Assembly: GCA_903920975.1 (NCBI GenBank)
Contig: CAIXNZ010000087.1
Location: 1 to 15,870 of the forward strand
DNA length: 15,870 nucleotides
Direction: 5' to 3'
DNA from: Candidatus Falkowiibacteriota bacterium
GTDB taxonomy: Bacteria; Patescibacteriota; Patescibacteriia; CAIXNZ01
The translations under genes were made by a program, and so were the position numbers. Positions 12,170 through 15,870 of this stretch are shown piece after piece. Position 1 is the stretch's first letter. The number at the start of each line of letters is the position of its first letter. The notes under the pieces were generated by a model. The model worked only from the letters and a program-made list of their open reading frames with translations. It did no database searches and was not told the DNA's origin.

Positions 12170-12243
12170 GGGTTTATAGCTCAGTTGGTTAGAGCGTTCG
12201 GTTCACATCCGAAAGGTCAGAGGTTCAAATCCTCTTAAACCCA
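12170..12243 (+). tRNA. tRNA-Val (anticodon CAC)
   Basis: Acceptor GGGTTTA pairs with TAAACCC, discriminator A243. D arm GCTC/GAGC, anticodon stem TTCGG/CCGAA with loop TTCACAT and CAC at 12204-12206, T arm AGAGG-TTCAAAT-CCTCT. CCA is not encoded. Unlike tRNA-Arg and the interrupted tRNA-Ala it has no complementary leader repeat. Confidence 0.94.
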
Positions 12244-12257
12244 ATATAATTAATAAC

Positions 12258-12306
12258 ACTGGTTCGTTTACTCCGCCGAAGCTTTTGCGTAGGCGGAGAT
12301 CCCAGT
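12258..12306. repeat. REP-like hairpin between tRNA-Val and ychF
   Basis: CTCCGCC (12271-12277) pairs with GGCGGAG (12292-12298), with AGC/GCG-type partial pairing inside, and ACTGG/CCAGT forms an outer stem. It ends 10 nt before the ychF start. It may end the tRNA transcript or shield the ychF start region; there is no U tract. Confidence 0.6.
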
Positions 12307-12316
12307 ATTGCCCAAT

Positions 12317-13390
12317 ATGTCATTATCAATAGGAATTGTGGGTTTACCCAATGTTGGCAAATCTACAATATTCAATTCATTAACGCGTCAAAAGGTGGAT
12401 AGCGCCAATTATCCATTTTGCACCATCAACCCCAATGTTGGCTGCGTTAAGGTACCTGATGAACGCATTGATAAATTAGCTGAAATGTCAAAATCAGAAA
12501 AAGTTATTTATTCAACCATTGAATTCATTGATATTGCCGGACTTGTTCGTGGCGCACATAAGGGCGAGGGTTTAGGCAACCAATTTTTATCTAACATTAG
12601 GGAATCTAATGCTATTTGTCATATTTTACGACACTATATTAATCCAAATGTTACTCATGTTGAGAATAGAATTAATCCCAAGGATGATTTGGATATTATA
12701 AATATTGAGCTGATCATGGCTGATTTACAACAAATTAATAAAAAACTGGAATCTCGCAAAGACACTGATTTATCAGAACTCAAACCTTTGCTACAAAAAA
12801 TCAAAACTGATTTGGATAATAATGTTCTAATGAAGGATCAAAATCTCAGCGTAGAGCAACTTGAATTATTAAAACAATTTAATTTTTTATCACTCAAGCC
12901 ATGTTTATATGTTTTTAATGTTGCGGAAACTGATATTAATAAAAGTCCCGAACAAATTTTAAAAGAAGCAGATTTGAATTTGGATCCGGAAAAAGTTATT
13001 ATTGTTTGCGGCAAGATGGAAGAAGAATTGGCACAATTGCCAGAAAATGAAGTTAAAGAATATTTACAAAATTTGAATGTGGAGCAAACCGGATTAGAAA
13101 AAATGATTATAGCCGGTTATAAATTATTAGATTTAATGTCTATGCTGACAACCGGACCAAAAGAAACTAGGGCATGGGAAATTAAAAATGGTACCAAAGC
13201 GCCACAAGCTGCTGGCAAAATTCATACTGATTTTGAAAAAGGTTTTGTACGCGTTGAAGTAATTAATTGGGAAGAATTATTGAAATTCGGCTCTTGGGCA
13301 AAGGCTAAGGAAAAAGGAATAGTAAGAATGGAGGGTAAGGAATATATAATTAAAAATGGTGATGTGGTTATTTTTCACTTCTCAGAATAA
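12317..13390 (+). CDS. ychF: Redox-regulated ribosome-binding ATPase/GTPase YchF (Obg family)
   Basis: 357 residues from the ATG at 12317 (E. coli YchF 363). A TTG three codons upstream (12308) would add MPN before the normal YchF start and lies against the hairpin, so it is not preferred. G1 loop GLPNVGKST (G9-T17), the YPFCTINPNVG switch region, G3 DIAG (D72-G75) followed by LVRGAHKGEGLGNQFL, and the altered G4 NVAE (N201-E204) that favours ATP over GTP. A coiled-coil insertion (about 125-185) precedes it. The C-terminal TGS domain contains TTGPKETRAWEIKNGTKAPQ and DFEKGFVRVEVI. YchF binds ribosomes and hydrolyses ATP; its role in translation and stress is only partly known. No Shine-Dalgarno is visible. 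Confidence 0.96.
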   Translation: MSLSIGIVGLPNVGKSTIFNSLTRQKVDSANYPFCTINPNVGCVKVPDERIDKLAEMSKSEKVIYSTIEFIDIAGLVRGAHKGEGLGNQFLSNIRESNAICHILRHYINPNVTHVENRINPKDDLDIINIELIMADLQQINKKLESRKDTDLSELKPLLQKIKTDLDNNVLMKDQNLSVEQLELLKQFNFLSLKPCLYVFNVAETDINKSPEQILKEADLNLDPEKVIIVCGKMEEELAQLPENEVKEYLQNLNVEQTGLEKMIIAGYKLLDLMSMLTTGPKETRAWEIKNGTKAPQAAGKIHTDFEKGFVRVEVINWEELLKFGSWAKAKEKGIVRMEGKEYIIKNGDVVIFHFSE

Positions 13391-13391
13391 A

Positions 13392-13400
13392 TGATATAAT
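13392..13400 (+). promoter_or_regulatory. Extended -10 of the 70-residue protein gene
   Basis: TGATATAAT with TATAAT at 13395-13400, beginning just after the ychF stop. Predicted start ~13407; GGAAG at 13411-13415 precedes the ATG at 13422. Confidence 0.5.
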
Positions 13401-13421
13401 ATAAAAATAAGGAAGTAGAAA

Positions 13422-13634
13422 ATGTGTGAAGAATTGAAAAAACTTCAGAAGCAAACTGGTTTGTACCAGGGTGGTGATCTACCAATCACAGAGGAAACTG
13501 CAAGAAGTATAAACGCACAAATTGCCGAAGAGGAAAGAGGTAAATTTATTCCTCTCCCTAAAAAAATTAGGGAGGAGAATAAAAGGATTTCAAAAGAATG
13601 TAATGATTGGTGGAAAAAACATTTCGGTGAATAA
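13422..13634 (+). CDS. Hypothetical small charged protein
   Basis: 70 residues with no membrane segment or signal peptide. It is Lys/Glu-rich and mostly helix-forming: MCEELKKLQKQTGLYQGG, then ITEETARSINAQIAEEE, RGKFIPLPKKIREENKRI, and a Trp-Trp C-terminus ECNDWWKKHFGE. I do not recognise a family. It is likely real because GGAAG lies six nucleotides upstream of the ATG, an extended -10 precedes it, and a strong terminator follows nine nucleotides after the stop. It is 31 nt downstream of ychF on the same strand and may also be read through from there. Confidence 0.65.
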   Translation: MCEELKKLQKQTGLYQGGDLPITEETARSINAQIAEEERGKFIPLPKKIREENKRISKECNDWWKKHFGE

Positions 13635-13640
13635 AAATAA

Positions 13641-13673
13641 AATAAAAACCGTCCTATTAAGACGGTTTTTATT
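13641..13673 (+). terminator. Intrinsic terminator after the 70-residue protein
   Basis: AATAAAAACCGTC, loop CTATTAA, GACGGTTTTTATT: a 13-bp stem whose 3' side is the U tract. 13674-13751 holds nothing I can identify. Confidence 0.85.
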
Positions 13674-13751
13674 TTTACTATAAAAAAGTTTATCAACATT
13701 GATTTTTGTCTAAGATAAGCAATTTATAGGTTGAACCCCAATTGTGTTCAT

Positions 13752-13779
13752 TTGCTATATATTTAAAATTTGTTATAAT
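13752..13779 (+). promoter_or_regulatory. Promoter of the 35-codon gene
   Basis: TTGCTA (13752-13757), 16-nt spacer ending in TGT (extended -10), perfect TATAAT (13774-13779). Predicted start ~13786. Confidence 0.65.
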
Positions 13780-13814
13780 CAAAATATTAAAATGTCTATA
13801 AGGAGGTAATGCTA

Positions 13815-13922
13815 ATGCAGAGAGGGATCTTCCGCAGATCCATGACTCGCTGGTATCGGCAAATCAAGCTTTATGCTTGGTTAAATTTCCGTGCCCAGTC
13901 ATGGAAAAAGCAATTTAATTAA
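13815..13922 (+). CDS. 35-residue Arg/Trp-rich basic peptide
   Basis: Reads MQRGIFRRSMTRWYRQIK followed by LYAWLNFRAQSWKKQFN and TAA. A perfect AAGGAGGT at 13800-13807 lies at ideal spacing for the ATG at 13815. An in-frame ATG at 13809 is too close to it. This is one of the strongest ribosome sites in the window, and it is preceded by a good promoter. Six Arg, three Lys, no acidic residue and three evenly spaced Trp (13, 22, 30) give a net charge of about +9, compatible with a nucleic-acid- or membrane-binding peptide. I do not recognise it. It could also be a leader peptide, though no gene follows on this strand before the terminator hairpin at 13989. Confidence 0.6.
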   Translation: MQRGIFRRSMTRWYRQIKLYAWLNFRAQSWKKQFN

Positions 13923-13984
13923 ATTAGTTGAAAAAGTAATAATGTAAAAAAAGTATTGAATGAAAATGTTATAAGGCTAATTTC

Positions 13985-14016
13985 AAAAAAACGGGGTTCA
14001 TTTCTGAACCCCGTTT
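13985..14016 (-). terminator. Terminator of the methyltransferase gene
   Basis: AAACGGGGTTCA/TGAACCCCGTTT 12-bp stem with TTTC loop. The U tract is on the minus strand, 13 nt after the methyltransferase stop; on the plus strand the hairpin may also stop the 35-codon gene. Confidence 0.85.
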
Positions 14017-14029
14017 AAAATTGCTATAA

Positions 14030-15214
14030 TTATTCTTTTTCAAAAATTAATATATCGCGCCAGATAAACTGCTTGGGACGCCAGTAAATTAAATCATCAA
14101 TATTTAAAACTTTAAATCCCAATTGTTGAACTTTTTCAAATATAGCCAATCGCATACTTTGATTATTTATTTGAAAAATAGGGAAGACAATAATTATTTT
14201 GCCATTGGGTTTAAGAATTTTTTTGAATTGCTCAAAAGCAGAAAAATACAAAGCATCCAATTCTTTAATAATAATATCAATTTGTTTTATTCCTTCTGAC
14301 CCTTTAAGCGCAGGTCCAAGATATGGTTCGGTGATAATCGTATCAATAGAATTTTCAGCAAATTCTTTATCTAAGCTTTCCACTGATAAATCTAATAGTT
14401 TAATATCTGAAATATCTAAATGATATTTTTCTGCCAACCAATCTAAATTTTGTTTTGAATCTTCAATTGCTTTTTTGCTGTTATCACTGCCAATTAAATT
14501 TTTATAACCCATTAACAAGGCTTCCTGCAAAATTGTACCAGAACCGCAAAAAGGATCTAGGATCACTGCATCATTTTTGGCTTGGGCCAAATTAACCATC
14601 ATGCGCGCTAACTTCGGAGGTAGCATGCCAGAAACATCATCTCGGCCTGGCCGAGCATAGTCACGCGCACCAAATTCCTCAAAAGGTTGAACTGCTATAG
14701 TCTGACCAACAATTATTTCGCTATCTTTGGCAAGGAAACATATTTCAGCTCCATTTTCCAATAATTTGTTCTTTTTTACAATAACTGAGGATAACTCCAA
14801 CTCTTTACTTGTTACCCAGCGCGAACTGATATTTTTCTCTTCACGCAGTTTTCTTTTAATCTCCATGGCCACTGGCTCTAACTTCCTTACCAAGTGCTTT
14901 ATAGATGCTTTTTGGCCTAAATTATATATACTAAAGCCGAAAAATACCTTACCTTGGCCAAATTTTACCAAATCAAAGAATTTATCTTCAAAATCCTCTA
15001 AATTTTCTATCGTATCTAAAATTTTGCCAATTTTTATGGTTCCACCCAGACGATTATTTAGCCAATTCACATCAAGTTCTTTTTCAACTTCTAAAATCAA
15101 GATATTGTTTCTATGTTCTATATTCTTTGTTCTATATTCTAAGGTAGCCAAAACAGCCTCAATCTCGGCTTTGGATAGTATTGGATTTTTACCTAAGATA
15201 AAAAAGTATTGCAT
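14030..15214 (-). CDS. Trm11/TrmG10-type tRNA (guanine-N2) methyltransferase-like protein
   Basis: 394 residues. The N-terminal ~170 residues look like the ferredoxin/THUMP-type RNA-binding half (MQYFFILGKNPILSKAEIEAVL, GGTIKIGKIL, FGFSIYNL). The C-terminal Rossmann methyltransferase half begins at RDYARPGRDDVSGMLPPKLARMMVNLA, a Trm11/TrmG10 hallmark, followed by SAM-binding DPFCGSGTILQEALLMG with D220 and the catalytic loop TEPYLGP with E296, where typical members have D-P-P-Y. Family members methylate G10 of tRNA at N2 using S-adenosylmethionine; the exact target here is inferred. The E-P-Y variant could alter specificity. No Shine-Dalgarno is obvious. A 12-bp direct repeat falls in the N-terminal part. 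Confidence 0.88.
   Translation of the reverse strand: MQYFFILGKNPILSKAEIEAVLATLEYRTKNIEHRNNILILEVEKELDVNWLNNRLGGTIKIGKILDTIENLEDFEDKFFDLVKFGQGKVFFGFSIYNLGQKASIKHLVRKLEPVAMEIKRKLREEKNISSRWVTSKELELSSVIVKKNKLLENGAEICFLAKDSEIIVGQTIAVQPFEEFGARDYARPGRDDVSGMLPPKLARMMVNLAQAKNDAVILDPFCGSGTILQEALLMGYKNLIGSDNSKKAIEDSKQNLDWLAEKYHLDISDIKLLDLSVESLDKEFAENSIDTIITEPYLGPALKGSEGIKQIDIIIKELDALYFSAFEQFKKILKPNGKIIIVFPIFQINNQSMRLAIFEKVQQLGFKVLNIDDLIYWRPKQFIWRDILIFEKE
15115..15140 (-). repeat. Short tandem direct repeat inside the methyltransferase gene
   Basis: GTTCTATATTCT occurs at 15115-15126 and 15129-15140, period 14 nt. It encodes the low-complexity stretch EYRTKNIEHRN. With a period that is not a multiple of three, slippage would shift the frame. 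Confidence 0.6.
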
Positions 15215-15259
15215 ATATATTATCTAGATCATATCGCAAAAATCTGTTTTTTTCAAGGC

Positions 15260-15287
15260 TTGTTTTGGTGGCATTTTTTGTTATAAT
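15260..15287 (+). promoter_or_regulatory. Promoter upstream of a structured leader
   Basis: TTGTTT (15260-15265), 16-nt spacer ending in TGT, perfect TATAAT (15282-15287). Predicted start ~15294, giving a 165-nt leader before the next start codon. Confidence 0.6.
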
Positions 15288-15310
15288 TAAGGCAAATAAA
15301 ATTATATTAC

Positions 15311-15411
15311 GCGGCTCGTTTCTGATACCAAGTCATGTACCAAAGACGCAAAGTATGCGCATAGAAACGAGATCGCTGAAATATATGTTTTTCTTTTGGG
15401 CTAACGCCCAA
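15311..15411 (+). ncRNA. Structured leader or small RNA
   Basis: GCG-CTCGTTTCT (15311-15323) pairs with AGAAACGAG-CGC (15363-15376), a 12-bp stem with a small internal loop. It encloses CGCA/TGCG (15347-15350 with 15356-15359) and a repeat ACCAAG/ACCAAAG. A second hairpin, TTGGGC/GCCCAA with TAAC loop, lies at 15396-15411. GC-rich stems stand out from the A/T background. No known riboswitch class is recognised. Confidence 0.5.
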
Positions 15412-15458
15412 CTCTTAAAAAGAATTTAATTTTGTTTTTTATTAATTTATAGAGATAT

Positions 15459-15809
15459 ATGGGAAAAATAGAATCAATTAGATATGACCAAGCAAGAATT
15501 ACACTTGATGATTCTTGTGTTCGGTTATTTGTAAAATATAAAGGTAAGTATTGTTCTGACATTAGAATTTGGAAGCTGCCCAAATCCAATAATCTTTTTA
15601 GTATGTTTAATAGCAAAAATTTATTTTGGGCGGTTTGTAATGATGCAGCTATAACTCTACACGGCTGGTTTGATAAAAAAGGAAATTTGCTCACTATTTT
15701 AGCTAATAAAATAGAACGATGCTCTAACGAGGAAGATTTGAAGCGTTTTTGCCTTAATCTTGAAAATATTATTACAGAAGGAATGCCCTTGGATATTAAT
15801 GAGTTTTAA
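15459..15809 (+). CDS. Hypothetical protein
   Basis: 116 residues, soluble, mixed alpha/beta. It has MGKIESIRYDQARITLDD, a strand-rich centre with IRIWKLPKSNNLFSMF and FWAVCNDAAITLHGWFDKKG, and a helical C-terminus CSNEEDLKRFCLNLENII. No motif is recognised. The start at 15459 has only a weak AGAGAT upstream. The structured, promoter-led region before it suggests regulated expression. No clear terminator follows before the window ends. Confidence 0.65.
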   Translation: MGKIESIRYDQARITLDDSCVRLFVKYKGKYCSDIRIWKLPKSNNLFSMFNSKNLFWAVCNDAAITLHGWFDKKGNLLTILANKIERCSNEEDLKRFCLNLENIITEGMPLDINEF

Positions 15810-15842
15810 TCATAAAAACTTTTTCATTCTACAAATATTATT

Positions 15843-15870
15843 ATGCTACAAAAATTAGGAGAAAAATTAG
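15843..15870 (+). CDS. Possible start of a further gene (runs off window)
   Basis: ATG at 15843 opens MLQKLGEKL to the window edge, 33 nt after the previous stop. No Shine-Dalgarno. Too short to judge. Confidence 0.25.

Noticed and set aside
12308..12316. TTG start for ychF
   Set aside because: The ATG at 12317 gives the standard YchF N-terminus; the TTG lies against a hairpin and has no ribosome site.

Overview
The window looks like a chromosomal segment of a small-genome, AT-rich bacterium, most likely from the Candidate Phyla Radiation (Patescibacteria). The evidence is strong A/T codon bias, short intergenic spaces, a core of replication and translation genes mixed with unassignable small proteins, tRNA genes without encoded CCA, and REP-like GC-rich hairpins between tRNAs. 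The phylum-level call is inference. TGA is used as a stop codon (for example by the response regulator), so the code is not one of the TGA-recoded CPR codes.

Layout. 1-540: the 3' end of a GAF-like gene, a hairpin and tRNA-Cys. 537-1991 (-): an ATP-grasp enzyme, divergent from polA (2055-4823, +). 4824-5690: a small island with a divergent tRNA-Leu-like RNA and a two-helix membrane protein (both -, each with a near-consensus promoter), then a ~95-bp imperfect inverted repeat. 5691-6659 (+): holA, converging on a stand-alone CheY-like receiver (-). 7108-11046 (-): rpsT, rmuC and an MgtA-type P-type ATPase. 11047-12306: a non-coding region with a perfect 16-bp parS, a family of short repeats complementary to tRNA 5' ends, tRNA-Arg(CCT), a tRNA-Ala(GGC) interrupted in its anticodon loop by another complete tRNA-Ala(GGC), REP-like hairpins and tRNA-Val(CAC). 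12317-13634 (+): ychF and a small acidic/basic protein. 13752-13922 (+): an untracked 35-codon gene with promoter and perfect Shine-Dalgarno. 14030-15214 (-): a Trm11/TrmG10-type methyltransferase. 15260-15809 (+): a promoter, a structured leader and a hypothetical protein; a further CDS may begin at 15843.

How it fits together. Replication and repair (polA, holA, rmuC) and translation (tRNAs, rpsT, ychF, tRNA methyltransferase) dominate, and a parS site suggests the replication-origin half of the chromosome. Several genes (ATP-grasp, polA, rmuC, mgtA) have -10 hexamers only 6-12 nt before the start codon, so leaderless or nearly leaderless mRNAs are likely.

The most unusual signal is at 11404-11856. 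Five short repeats carry a constant part (AAGTnTATGTG-like) and a variable part. Two of them pair perfectly over 14 bp with the upstream flank plus the first four nucleotides of the adjacent tRNA (Arg, Ala), closing loops of 72 and 71 nt. A third matches, over 12 bases, the leader and first nucleotides of tRNA-Cys 11 kb away. The stems covary with the tRNA sequences. I know of no described element like this.
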